Shown in pieces: positions 1 to 9,748 of a stretch of 64,000 nt of DNA. The DNA lies in the NCBI RefSeq assembly GCF_021864535.1, contig NZ_JAKJIC010000014.1:1-64000 (forward strand), read 5' to 3'. The translations under genes and the position numbers were made by a program. Position 1 is the stretch's first letter. The number at the start of each line of letters is the position of its first letter. The notes under the pieces are model-generated. The model made no database searches. It worked only from the letters and a program-made list of their open reading frames with translations, and was not told the origin of the DNA. Source of the stretch: Oryzibacter oryziterrae. Lineage in GTDB: Bacteria; Pseudomonadota; Alphaproteobacteria; Rhizobiales; Pleomorphomonadaceae.

Positions 1-63
1 AAACGCAAGAACACAAACCACACGATAAAAGCTCATCACAAATACAATCACACACAAAAACAC

Positions 64-97
64 AAACGCCCCGTGCCAGAAATGACACGGGGCGTTT
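64..97 (-). terminator. Rho-independent terminator
   Basis: A 12-bp perfect inverted repeat (AAACGCCCCGTG at 64-75, CACGGGGCGTTT at 86-97) encloses a 10-base loop. On the minus strand it is followed by a T/G-rich run (TTTGTGTTTTTG), so it best serves minus-strand transcripts such as the one from the gene ending at 365. It may also work for a plus-strand gene outside the window. Confidence 0.65.
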
Positions 98-238
98 GTA
101 CGTTCTGGGGCATAGCGAGGCGGGAGAGGGGCGAGGACGCGCCACAAGCCGCCGCCCCAGGTCCAGGCCATACCTGAATGATGCCCGCGCGGCTTGGCAG
201 GACGCGTCAGCTCTGTCCGACCTCCCCGAAGAGGGATC

Positions 239-318
239 ATGCCGAATGTCATTGAAAATGACTCTCGGCATCCCGCCTTCGAATTTCTCATGTCCTTGAT
301 GCAGATGAGAAATTCGAA
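239..318. repeat. Two adjacent hairpins downstream of a small gene
   Basis: Two stem-loops sit side by side. The first (239-271) is imperfect, pairing ATGCCGA..GTCATT with AATGAC..TCGGCAT around GAA. The second is a perfect 14-bp inverted repeat, TTCGAATTTCTCAT (278-291) with ATGAGAAATTCGAA (305-318), loop 13 bases. Neither is followed by a T-run, so they are not typical terminators. They could be mRNA 3'-end structures, part of a small RNA, or a dispersed palindromic repeat. Confidence 0.5.
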
Positions 319-364
319 ATATCTTCAATGATCCGATGCGTCTGCATCTTGGGCAGAATTGGTA

Positions 365-730
365 TCACTCGGGCAGCGAGACGTTCACGAAGTCATCGTA
401 GATCTCGACATAGATGATCGGCGTGCCGTTGACGATGGCAGAACGGGCGGCCGGCGTGACGGTGCCGGAGCGCAGCATGGCCTCGAGGTTGGCGCGGTTG
501 GCCTTGGAGGCAAAGAACTTGTCGCTCTGGTCGTCGGCGTCGCGGATGCCGTAAGCGTGGAAATTGGCACGGTCCTGGCGAATGATCGCGGCGACGTCAG
601 TGAGACGCTTGCCGTTGGAGTTGAAGTGATCGGCCGAGGACAGGCGGGCGAAATAGGTTTCAAGCAATTCGGACGCCGAAGCGGGGTAGGCGGCAAGCGC
701 GATCCCGGCAGCGAGCAGATAGCGGAACAT
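365..730 (-). CDS. Small exported protein of unknown function
   Basis: A 121-residue protein. The ATG at 730 is preceded by GGGAG at good spacing. The N-terminus MFRYLLAAGIALAAYPASAS is a Sec signal peptide with a likely cut after ASA, so the mature protein of about 100 residues should be periplasmic or secreted. The mature part has no cysteine, contains a positively charged middle (KRLTDVAAIIRQDR) and ends in an acidic/aromatic stretch (YVEIYDDFVNVSLPE). I do not recognise the family. It is monocistronic, and hairpins follow its stop codon. Confidence 0.72.
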   Translation of the reverse strand: MFRYLLAAGIALAAYPASASELLETYFARLSSADHFNSNGKRLTDVAAIIRQDRANFHAYGIRDADDQSDKFFASKANRANLEAMLRSGTVTPAARSAIVNGTPIIYVEIYDDFVNVSLPE

Positions 731-1316
731 TTCAAACTCCCAGTTCTTGAAAATGCAAATGAGCTTCAACGTGAAGACCCCGGAGCTTAGATGCTGGCGG
801 GCGATTTGTCCAAGCCTCGCGGCAGAGGGGGCGGCTCGCCCGCATTGGACTCGGTCGCGCGCAACGAGATCCCCGAGAACCGGACGGGGCGATCGCCTCC
901 CCGCGAGGGGCACGGTGGAGGCTTCCCAGCGATGCAAGAATGCACCTTCTCCTCAGGGCATTCTCGCTTTATGGACATTTTGCGCATAGCGGAAAGCTCG
1001 GTCGAAAAGACAGGCGATGTCTTGCGCAGGCCAACGGGTTTCCTGAATTGGCAGAGATGGGACGCAGGGGCAGATATCGACGCGCTCTCTGGTGGTTGAC
1101 GCCCTTGATTGGGCATCTATGTCAGTAACAACATAATCAATATTGTTGCCTATGCCTCGATGTCGTAATCAGCGACAGTTCAAACCTTTGAAATACTCAG
1201 TGTTGCAAATTGCGTCAGTGCAAATCAATTTAAGATGTTGATGATAATACGCATTTTCGGCTCTTGAGTTCTCGGGTATTACTAAGCCTACGGTGAATTG
1301 CTGGCGGGCTCGGGAC
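731..1316. other. Intergenic region upstream of the Crp/Fnr-type gene
   Basis: About 590 bases with no convincing gene. Overlapping open frames on both strands across 787-1116 look like GC-rich artefacts without ribosome binding sites. The right half (about 1117-1290) turns AT-rich, as expected for promoters. It contains the inverted repeat ATCAA-N9-TTGAT at 1224-1242, an arrangement opposite to an FNR box. Confidence 0.45.
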
Positions 1317-1973
1317 ATGACATCGGGAAACCACATATCAGAGCTGATGGACAGGGTGTTGGCGCGTACGGCGCATGCGCGGGCCTTCCAGCGGTTCCTC
1401 CCGGCTGGCCAACTCGTCTATGGCATGGACGAGGAGGAGAGCGAGGGCGTGATCGTGGTCCGCTCCGGGCGACTGCGTTGCTTCTCGTCCTTCGAAGGCA
1501 AGGAACTCACCCTCTTCATGCTGGACGCCGGCGAGGCCGTGCTGTTTCACGACGCCTCGATGTTCGAGGTGAAGTGGGATTGCGAACTGGTGGTGATCGG
1601 CATGAGCGCGCTGCGGCGCATTTGCCAGACCGATCCCGAGCTGAGTCTTGCCCTGCTGCCGGCGGTGGACCGCCTGTTGCAGCGGTCCATCCGCATGATC
1701 GAGGACATGGCCTTCCATGGCGTGAAGCACAGGCTGATCCGGGCGCTGTGCGACACGGCCGAACGGGAGGGACGCTTCGAGGGACGCAGCATCGTGCTCG
1801 ACCGCCCGCCCAATGCCGAGGACTTCGCCATGCAGATCGGCGCGACGCGGCAGACGGTGTCGACGGTGATGGCCGAGCTGGTGCGCTCGGGCATCCTGCA
1901 TCGCTTCGGCGGGTCGTCCATGGTGATTTCGGATATGCCGCGCCTCAGACAGGAACTGTCCGGCGTGCGTTGA
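1317..1973 (+). CDS. Crp/Fnr-family transcriptional regulator
   Basis: A 218-residue regulator from the ATG at 1317; an in-frame GTG at 1293 would add eight residues and neither start has a strong ribosome binding site. The N-terminal part (about 15-115) looks like a cNMP-binding beta-roll and the C-terminal part is a winged helix; DFAMQIGATRQTVSTVMAEL is the recognition helix-turn-helix typical of Crp/Fnr proteins. The N-terminal cysteine cluster that binds Fe-S in FNR is absent, so direct oxygen sensing of the FNR kind is unlikely. hypB begins 18 bases downstream on the same strand, suggesting co-transcription. The effector is unknown. Confidence 0.85.
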   Translation: MTSGNHISELMDRVLARTAHARAFQRFLPAGQLVYGMDEEESEGVIVVRSGRLRCFSSFEGKELTLFMLDAGEAVLFHDASMFEVKWDCELVVIGMSALRRICQTDPELSLALLPAVDRLLQRSIRMIEDMAFHGVKHRLIRALCDTAEREGRFEGRSIVLDRPPNAEDFAMQIGATRQTVSTVMAELVRSGILHRFGGSSMVISDMPRLRQELSGVR

Positions 1974-1991
1974 GATGAGGAGTTGACGGCA

Positions 1992-2729
1992 ATGTGCACG
2001 GCCTGTGGCTGCGGCGATCACGGACATTCGAAGACGGTGCCCGTGGTGCAGAACCTGCTCGACGAGAACGACCGGCTCGCCGCCCATGTGCGCGAACACC
2101 TCGATGCTCACGGTGTCCTCTGCATCAACCTCATGAGTTCGCCCGGCTCGGGCAAGACCCGGCTCCTGGAAGCGACCATTGCAGCGCTGCCGCCGTCGAT
2201 CCGGCTGGCCGTGATCGAGGGCGATCTTGAAACCGAAAATGACGCCGAGCGCATCCGTCGCCACGGTATCCCCGCCGTTCAGATCACCACCGGCGTCACC
2301 TGCCACCTCGACGCCGTGATGGTGCATGACGCGCTGTCGCTGATCGACCTCGACGCGGTGGACATCCTGATCATCGAGAATGTGGGCAATCTGGTGTGCC
2401 CCGCCGACTTCGACGTCGGCCAGCACCGGGATGTGGTGCTGCTGTCGGTGACCGAAGGTGACGACAAGCCGGACAAATATCCGGTGATCTTCCGCGGCGC
2501 CGATCTCGTGATGCTGACCAAGGCCGACCTGCTGCCGGCCATCGAGGAGTTCAGCACGGAGCGCGCCCGCGCGTCCGTCGCCCGCGTCCGTGGCCCGGGA
2601 CCGATCGAAGAGGTCTCCGCCAAGACCGGCCAGGGCGTCGACGCCTGGGTCGGATGGCTGATGGCCTGCCTGAGGTCGCACCGGGCGCTGCATGGAGAGC
2701 CGGAAGGCTCGGTGGCCGGAGCCAGCTGA
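1992..2729 (+). CDS. hypB: Hydrogenase/urease nickel-insertion GTPase HypB
   Basis: A 245-residue SIMIBI-class GTPase that supplies nickel during [NiFe]-hydrogenase maturation. The ATG at 1992 follows GAGGAG. The N-terminus carries CxxCGC (Cys2, Cys5, Cys7) and a short HGH, matching the HypB N-terminal metal motif. Walker A is PGSGKT near residue 51, and the switch-region metal ligands appear as TCHLDA. The NKxD-type base motif is replaced by LTKAD, as is usual in the family. No hypA, hypC-F, hydrogenase or urease gene is nearby, so hypB stands alone with the Crp/Fnr gene. Its clients are either elsewhere in the genome or not a hydrogenase. Confidence 0.93.
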   Translation: MCTACGCGDHGHSKTVPVVQNLLDENDRLAAHVREHLDAHGVLCINLMSSPGSGKTRLLEATIAALPPSIRLAVIEGDLETENDAERIRRHGIPAVQITTGVTCHLDAVMVHDALSLIDLDAVDILIIENVGNLVCPADFDVGQHRDVVLLSVTEGDDKPDKYPVIFRGADLVMLTKADLLPAIEEFSTERARASVARVRGPGPIEEVSAKTGQGVDAWVGWLMACLRSHRALHGEPEGSVAGAS

Positions 2730-2744
2730 CTTGGGTTGGCAGGG

Positions 2745-3245
2745 TCATTCCTCGTAGTAGACAGCTCTCAGCTCCGACAAGTTTTGTCCGTGTTTCCTGG
2801 GTAGATCGCATTGAACGGTATAGGTGCTGAAAGGGCGCGGCGGTGGAACTTCAAGAGACATAGCGGTGATATGGCCTGAGACGCCGTTGATGGAACTACG
2901 GGCACCCAGTGTCGAGGTCCCATCCAGATGCGCCTCAAAGATGCGGCATTTCAAAGTGCCTCCGATGCCTGCGGTTGGATTTGTATCCTGAACCAAAACT
3001 TTGACATTGAAGGGCGCCGTTTCCGGCGAGTGCCTTGGCAATGGGCATGCAACTGTAATCAGGAAATCCGAATTATTCCAAATCGTTGCACGGGTGCTGG
3101 AAATAAGAGATCCAGAAGGAAGAACGCAACTGACAGCGGCCGGCAACAAGGTCGGGAGCCCCCCTTGGTTCGGGATGTCGATGGCATGGGCGGCGCTTGA
3201 GGCGGCGAGGGTGAACAAGAAGCTGGTTGCGAGTTTGAAGAACAT
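2745..3245 (-). CDS. Exported four-cysteine protein, paralogue A
   Basis: A 166-residue protein. The ATG at 3245 follows CGGAGAGAC. MFFKLATSFLFTLAASSAAHA is a Sec signal peptide. The mature domain of about 145 residues has four cysteines (AAVSC, VACPLP, TLKC, VQCDLP), suggesting two disulfides, plus the blocks DTNPTAGIGGTLKC and LEVPPPRPFSTY, and ends YYEE. It is clearly homologous to the next gene (3392-3877), with identical leader sequence, spacing and ending. I know of no function for this fold. Probably periplasmic or secreted; it may be co-transcribed with its paralogue. Confidence 0.82.
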   Translation of the reverse strand: MFFKLATSFLFTLAASSAAHAIDIPNQGGLPTLLPAAVSCVLPSGSLISSTRATIWNNSDFLITVACPLPRHSPETAPFNVKVLVQDTNPTAGIGGTLKCRIFEAHLDGTSTLGARSSINGVSGHITAMSLEVPPPRPFSTYTVQCDLPRKHGQNLSELRAVYYEE

Positions 3246-3391
3246 TTTGTCTCTCCGTTGACTGGGGCTGAAGGGAGATTGCCTTGCTACGACGGCGGCC
3301 GCTGTTCCTTACGGAACCAGGGCGGTGCGGATTGCGCAAATCTGCCTTGCAGTGAAGAAGCCAAGACTTTGCATCCCTTGTCGGAGAGAGT

Positions 3392-3877
3392 TCACTCCTC
3401 GAAGTAGATGCCGACCAAGGCGGAGACGCTGGCGCCGTATTTGCGCGGCAAGTAGCAACTTACGCCGTAGGTGGCGTAGGCCTTGGCCGGCGGGACTTCC
3501 AGAACCAGCTCCTTTGCGTCAGCGGACGCGCCACTCACAGAGTTGGTGTGACCCGTGACAAAGCTGCCGTCGGGCAGGGATTGGACGGCATTGCATTTCA
3601 GCGTGCCGTAGATGCCGGCGGTGGGATTTTGGTCGCGGACGATGACTTTCAAATTGAGGGGGGCCGCATCGACCGAATGCATGGGCAAATGGCAGTTGGT
3701 GATCATGAGGCCGGTCGAGTTGTTCCTGATCTCGCCGACAAGGCCGGTTTGCACCTGGCAAGCGACGGCGGCCGGGAGATAGGTCGGCAGATTGCCTTCG
3801 GTCTGGGTATCTGCGGCGTGGCCGATGCCGGTGGTGGCGAGGATGACGAGCAGGGTGAGGGCGATCTTGCGGAACAT
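3392..3877 (-). CDS. Exported four-cysteine protein, paralogue B
   Basis: A 161-residue protein starting at the ATG at 3877, preceded by the same CGGAGAGACC leader as its neighbour. A signal peptide (MFRKIALTLLVILATTGIGHA) is followed by a domain with cysteines in AAVAC, TNCHLP, TLKC and VSCYLP. The blocks DQNPTAGIYGTLKC, LEVPPAKAYATY and YFEE align with paralogue A. The arrangement points to a local tandem duplication followed by substantial divergence. No function recognised. An upstream in-frame ATG at 3952 would destroy the signal peptide and was not chosen. Confidence 0.82.
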   Translation of the reverse strand: MFRKIALTLLVILATTGIGHAADTQTEGNLPTYLPAAVACQVQTGLVGEIRNNSTGLMITNCHLPMHSVDAAPLNLKVIVRDQNPTAGIYGTLKCNAVQSLPDGSFVTGHTNSVSGASADAKELVLEVPPAKAYATYGVSCYLPRKYGASVSALVGIYFEE

Positions 3878-3985
3878 TTTGGTCTCTCCGTGAGTGTCTG
3901 TTGAAGAGACATTGCCCGAAGCCCCGGTTGGCCGCTGTTCCGCGGGAAACACCGCGCGATCCTTTCCAGTTGCAGGTCAAAACAA

Positions 3986-4023
3986 AAGCGCCGAATCCCT
4001 TTAAGGATCCGGCGCTTTTTTTT
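3986..4023 (-). terminator. Bidirectional terminator after ftsH
   Basis: Stem AAGCGCCG (3986-3993) pairs with CGGCGCTT (4010-4017), extended inward by ATCC/GGAT. It lies 22 bases past the ftsH stop. On the minus strand it is followed by TTTGTTTTG, and on the plus strand by an unbroken T-run to 4023, so it can end transcription both ways. Confidence 0.8.
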
Positions 4024-4039
4024 CCAAAACTGACGCTGT

Positions 4040-5965
<1,926 letters not shown>

Positions 5966-6209
5966 CGTCGACCTTTGCAGCGCATCCGCGATGCGTGAGA
6001 ATAGTCAGTTGAGCAGAGCCCAGATCCTGCAACACCCTAGCTCATGGATGATAAAGATAGGTTGTCACCCCCGGCTTGCCAAGGAGCAAGCCGTTCGCCG
6101 TGCGTATCAATATGGAACGGGGTAACGCGGCGGCGCGGCTTTCTCAAGGCGAAAGAGGAAATTTCGTTGCCGGGGCGATAACCACGCTTGCAGATAAGCC
6201 GGGAAAATC

Positions 6210-7457
6210 TCAGTTGGTTCCGACGATTGCGGGGGCGAGCGGGCGGACGAGCAGGCCCAAGGACGGCGGAGCGTCGCCAAGGATGCAGGGCAGTGAGGCG
6301 GCGGCGGCCTTGGGCAGGTCACTGCGCCGGTGCTCGCCGGTGGCCGGGCCGATTGCGACAGGGGCGTCAGGGCGGGCGGAGAGGGTGACCTCCAGGCGAC
6401 CATCCCAGACATGCGGGCCGGGCGTCGCCACCAGCAAGACCTCGAAGCCGATGCGACCGGCCTCGGCATAGAACCAGATGCGATCCGTCGCGGCAGTGAC
6501 GGTGACGCCGGCCATGGTGGCGCGCTTGGGCAGCTCGCCCGTGCGGAGGGCTGCGTGCCAGCGCTCAAGCGCCTCGGCGCGCGGCGGATAGGGCGCGGGA
6601 CGGACCGCGCGCAGGCAGCGGACCATCAGGCGCAGGGCGATCTCGTCGGGGGCGGCGGACAGGGCGGCGCGGTCGACGGAGATGACGCCGCCGTGGTCGG
6701 TGGCGGCGAGATGGGCGAGCTGATCGGTTGCGCTCTCGAGGGCGGCGTCGGCGCGGGCCATGCGGGCGGCTGTCGCAGCAAGGGTCTCGGCATCAAGGCC
6801 GGCGGCGGCGAGATCGGGCAGCAGCTGGCGCAGGCGCACGCGCAGGAAGCGGTCGCGCCGGTTGGACGGGTCGTCGATGGCGGTGAGGCCGCGGCTGGCG
6901 AGGAAGGCAAGAAGACGGGATTTCGGCACGCCGAGGAGCGGGCGCAGGAAGCGGATGCCGTCGACGCGGCGCTCGGCGGGCATGGCCGACAGGCCGGCGA
7001 CGCCGGAGCCGCGCTGCAGGCGCATCAGGAAGGTTTCGGCCTGGTCATCGAGCGTGTGGGCGAGGGCGACGGCGGGGATGGCGAGGCGATGCGCCTCGGC
7101 GGCAATCAGGGCGTAGCGGGCGGCGCGGGCGCGGGCCTGGATGTCCGAGGCCGGCGGCGGCCCGTCGTGCTGCCAGGTGAGCGCGGAGGCGGTCAGGCCG
7201 AGCGCCTCAGCCTGGGCGACAACCGTTTGCGCTTCGGAAGCGGATTCGGGGCGCAGGCCATGATCGACGGTGAAGACGTGCAGCCGGGGGCCACCCACCT
7301 GGCGGCGGGCCCAATCGGCCAGGAGGGTCATGAGGGCGGTTGAATCCGGACCGCCTGAAACGGCGATCCCGAGGGCGGAAAGCCCTGAGAAGGCAGAGAA
7401 TAACTGATCGGTCTCGGCGACCGTGAATGCGGTGTCAGATGTCGGGCGGCGAGCCAT
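6210..7457 (-). CDS. tilS: tRNA(Ile)-lysidine synthase TilS
   Basis: A 415-residue N-type ATP pyrophosphatase that converts C34 of the CAU-anticodon tRNA(Ile) to lysidine, changing its specificity from AUG to AUA. The PP-loop SGGPDS lies at residues 34-39. The downstream block DDQAETFLMRLQRGSGVAGLSAM is the TilS signature. The ATG at 7457 is five bases past the cpoB stop. A GTG at 7466, overlapping the cpoB stop in a GTGA arrangement, is an equally possible start. The C-terminal region is less conserved and rich in Ala, Arg and Pro. The gene is translationally coupled to cpoB and upstream of ftsH. Confidence 0.95.
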   Translation of the reverse strand: MARRPTSDTAFTVAETDQLFSAFSGLSALGIAVSGGPDSTALMTLLADWARRQVGGPRLHVFTVDHGLRPESASEAQTVVAQAEALGLTASALTWQHDGPPPASDIQARARAARYALIAAEAHRLAIPAVALAHTLDDQAETFLMRLQRGSGVAGLSAMPAERRVDGIRFLRPLLGVPKSRLLAFLASRGLTAIDDPSNRRDRFLRVRLRQLLPDLAAAGLDAETLAATAARMARADAALESATDQLAHLAATDHGGVISVDRAALSAAPDEIALRLMVRCLRAVRPAPYPPRAEALERWHAALRTGELPKRATMAGVTVTAATDRIWFYAEAGRIGFEVLLVATPGPHVWDGRLEVTLSARPDAPVAIGPATGEHRRSDLPKAAAASLPCILGDAPPSLGLLVRPLAPAIVGTN

Positions 7458-7462
7458 GTCCG

Positions 7463-8650
7463 TCACTGGCAGGCGAGCTTGCTGCGCTCCCGGTCGACGC
7501 GGCTGAGCAAGGTCGGCTGGGCCTTTGGGAACTTCTTGGTGAGTTCGCCGAAGGTGGCGCAAGCGGCAGAGGTTTCGCCGAGCCCTTCAAGGGACAGGCC
7601 GAGCTTGTAGAGGCTGTCTGGCGCCTTCAGGCTCTTGGGATAGTCCTTGTAGGTGGTCAGGAAGCTGGAGGCGGCGTCGCGATACTGGCTGCGGGCATAA
7701 TAGCTCTCGCCGAGCCAGTAGTTGGCATTGCCGGCCTGGGCGTCCTTGGGGAAGTCGGCGAGGAACTTCTTGAAGCTCTTCTCGGCCGTGGCGTAGTCGC
7801 CGGCGACAATGAAGGAATAGGCGCGCTCATAGGCGGCGCGCGGATCGGTGCTGCCGGCGTCGAGCGAGGCCACTTGCGTGTTGGCGACAGGGGCCGGCGT
7901 GCCAACTGTCGGCGGCGGGGCCAGTTCGGTGCCGGTGGAGACCGGCTCGGGCAGGGCGGAGGCCACCGGCGCGGCGAGGCCGCCGCCAGAGCTGACGCCC
8001 GGCAGTCCGCCGCCGATATCGGCCGGCGGAACGGTCGGCTGGTCGCCGCGCGCAATGGCGGACAGATCGAGCGGGCCGCTGACGGAGTTGTCGACGCTGG
8101 GGCCGGCGTCCGCCGACATGGCCCCCGGCAGGGTACCGAGGTTCTGCGGCGGTGCGCCCATGGAGGCGCTGCTGAGATCGCCGCCGCCGTCCATGGGGGC
8201 ATCAACGGTGAAGCCGCTGCCGGAAAGGGTGGCGTCGGCAGTTGCGTCCATCTGCGGGGCGCTATTCGTTCCCACGGGATCGATCGGCGCGGCTTCAGAG
8301 CGCTTCTGCGGCTTGCCGCCTTCGAGCTGCTGGAAACGGAACTCGTTGTCTTCCTGGGCGCGCTTGAGCAGGTTTTCGAGAACCTGGATCTGATGGGTCA
8401 TCTCGTCGAGACGGCCGTTCAGCTGGCGCATCTGTTCTTCCAGATTGCCGATGCGGACCGCCTGGCTGGCCGGGTCCATGGCTTGCGCCGTCTGCATGCC
8501 GGCATTGGGAATGTCCTGCGGCGGACTGGGGTCCTGGCTGAAGAAGCCGGCGGCAGCCGGCTGGGCAAAGCCGAGGCCGGCGGCAAGAAGCAGCGAGGCG
8601 GCAGCCATGCGGAGGGAAATGCGGTCCTGAAGACTATGACGATGGGCCAT
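7463..8650 (-). CDS. cpoB: Cell division coordinator CpoB (YbgF), Tol-Pal associated
   Basis: A 395-residue periplasmic protein that links the Tol system to septal peptidoglycan synthesis. A signal peptide (ending AQPAAAG) is followed by a coiled-coil trimerisation segment (about residues 62-105, IGNLEEQMRQLNGRLDEMTH), a long low-complexity Pro/Gly/Ala linker, and a C-terminal domain of three TPR units (from about 275, RAAYERAYSFIVAGDYATAE). The linker is much longer than in E. coli CpoB (about 263 residues in all). It sits downstream of pal, as is usual, but a strong hairpin at 8766-8800 separates the two, so the cpoB-tilS unit may need its own promoter. Confidence 0.95.
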   Translation of the reverse strand: MAHRHSLQDRISLRMAAASLLLAAGLGFAQPAAAGFFSQDPSPPQDIPNAGMQTAQAMDPASQAVRIGNLEEQMRQLNGRLDEMTHQIQVLENLLKRAQEDNEFRFQQLEGGKPQKRSEAAPIDPVGTNSAPQMDATADATLSGSGFTVDAPMDGGGDLSSASMGAPPQNLGTLPGAMSADAGPSVDNSVSGPLDLSAIARGDQPTVPPADIGGGLPGVSSGGGLAAPVASALPEPVSTGTELAPPPTVGTPAPVANTQVASLDAGSTDPRAAYERAYSFIVAGDYATAEKSFKKFLADFPKDAQAGNANYWLGESYYARSQYRDAASSFLTTYKDYPKSLKAPDSLYKLGLSLEGLGETSAACATFGELTKKFPKAQPTLLSRVDRERSKLACQ

Positions 8651-8765
8651 CGGTCAAGAAAATCCGTCTTTCATGCGAGGGAAGGCGGACACCGCCATGG
8701 CGTCCGGCTGCCGCAATTCACTAGCATAAACGCGCGGACTTCGGCGTATTTTTGGCTGCAAAGAC

Positions 8766-8800
8766 AAAAATCCCGGAATCTTGCCGATTCCGGGATTTTT
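8766..8800 (-). terminator. Terminator between pal and cpoB
   Basis: A 15-bp perfect inverted repeat, AAAAATCCCGGAATC (8766-8780) and GATTCCGGGATTTTT (8786-8800), with loop TTGCC. The stem ends in T5 on either strand. It lies 60 bases past the pal stop and acts as a terminator or attenuator inside the Tol-Pal locus. Confidence 0.88.
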
Positions 8801-8860
8801 GCGCCTGGGGTGGTCGGCCTGGAGTGATCGAATGGACCAGGTCGAGGCTATGTTGTGAGG

Positions 8861-9367
8861 TCAGCTGCCGGTGTTGAGCACGGTGACAGCGCGGCGGTTC
8901 TGCGCCCAGCAGCTGTCGGCGTCGCAGAGGGCGACCGGACGTTCCTTGCCGTAGGAGATCGACTTGATGCGGGTCGAGGTGACGCCACGGGCCACGAGGA
9001 AGTCGACGGCGGCCTTGGCGCGGCGGGCGCCGAGGGCGAGGTTATACTCGCGGGTGCCGCGCTCGTCGGCATGGCCTTCGATGGTGACGGTGTAGCGCGG
9101 ATAGAGCGACAGCCACTGGGCCTGACGGCCGAGGATGTTCTGCGCTTCGGTGTTGAGCGAGGAGGAGTCGGTGTCGAAGAACACGCGGTCGCCGACGTTC
9201 ACCACGAAGTCCTGAGCGGAACCGGGCGTGGCAGCGCCGGCACCACCGGCACCGCCGGCCAACTGGCTGTCAAGCTCGCTCGGGCTCTTGGCGCAAGCGG
9301 CAGAAAGGAGGGCGAGAGCGAGGACAAGTGCCCCGCGGCGGCTGAACATGTTTGTCATGGTGGTCAT
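8861..9367 (-). CDS. pal: Peptidoglycan-associated lipoprotein Pal
   Basis: A 168-residue outer-membrane lipoprotein that binds peptidoglycan and TolB. The N-terminus has three possible ATGs (9367, 9358, 9349), then a signal peptide ending in the lipobox LSAAC, so Cys25 is the likely lipidated residue. A Gly/Ala linker leads to the OmpA-like domain, with TIEGHADERGTREYNLALGA and RAKAAVDFLVARGV as the diaminopimelate-binding signature. Length is typical. Terminators lie on both sides (8766-8800 and 9661-9694), so pal appears able to be transcribed as a separate unit from the 290 bases upstream. Confidence 0.97.
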   Translation of the reverse strand: MTTMTNMFSRRGALVLALALLSAACAKSPSELDSQLAGGAGGAGAATPGSAQDFVVNVGDRVFFDTDSSSLNTEAQNILGRQAQWLSLYPRYTVTIEGHADERGTREYNLALGARRAKAAVDFLVARGVTSTRIKSISYGKERPVALCDADSCWAQNRRAVTVLNTGS

Positions 9368-9748
9368 GATTCCGGTTACCCTTGGTGACTATCAGACCGG
9401 AGGTCTCGGGGATTCTTGGTAAACGCATTTGGTTAAGCGTCAGTTCAAGGACATGGTTAATCGAAGGTAAACTTGCGATTTATTTCGATTCCCGCATGGC
9501 TGGTGCGATGGCATTGGCCAGATATGCAGCCATTACAGGCCAGTTCTTTCCGCTTCCGAGACTCCGTCGTGCGTGCCCGGAATGGGCGCAGCAACGTTGG
9601 TCGGGAGGAAATGCCGGAAATCCGGCAATTTTGAGGGGAAAAGCCGACGGTGAAAAAGATAAGGGCCCTGTGGCACACATGCCGCAGGGCCCTTGTCGGA
9701 TCATGTCACGCTTTTTGGGTCGTCCGGTGGCCCGGACGGCACCAGAGA
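9368..9748. other. Intergenic region between tolB and pal
   Basis: No gene is seen. The region holds the tolB terminator (9661-9694) and an AT-richer stretch at about 9410-9490 that probably carries the pal promoter. Several GGTTAA/GGTAAA motifs occur there, but none has the TTAA-N7-TTAA spacing of a CtrA box. Confidence 0.5.
9661..9694 (-). terminator. Terminator after tolB
   Basis: The 10-bp perfect stem AAGGGCCCTG (9661-9670) and CAGGGCCCTT (9685-9694) encloses a 14-base loop. On the minus strand it is followed by ATCTTTTTC, a usable U-tract. It lies 55 bases past the tolB stop. Confidence 0.85.

Larger units (their letters stand above)
1..364. other. Gene-free left edge with hairpins
   Basis: No convincing gene lies here. 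The first 63 bases are unusually A/C-rich for this high-GC window. Three inverted repeats follow: 64-97, 239-271 and 278-318, entered separately. The short reading frame over 96-299 has no Shine-Dalgarno and no recognisable protein. The stretch lies downstream of the minus-strand gene ending at 365, so it may be that gene's 3' untranslated region or a small RNA locus. Confidence 0.5.

Noticed and set aside
96-299. Short open frame near the left edge
   Set aside because: No ribosome binding site, Arg/Pro-rich composition, and it runs through the first hairpin of the 239-318 pair.
1224-1242. Possible FNR box upstream of the Crp/Fnr-type gene
   Set aside because: The half-sites are ATCAA-N9-TTGAT, the reverse order and wrong spacing for TTGAT-N4-ATCAA.
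9410-9480. Possible CtrA box upstream of pal
   Set aside because: GGTTAA and GGTAAA occur but not with TTAA-N7-TTAA spacing on either strand.
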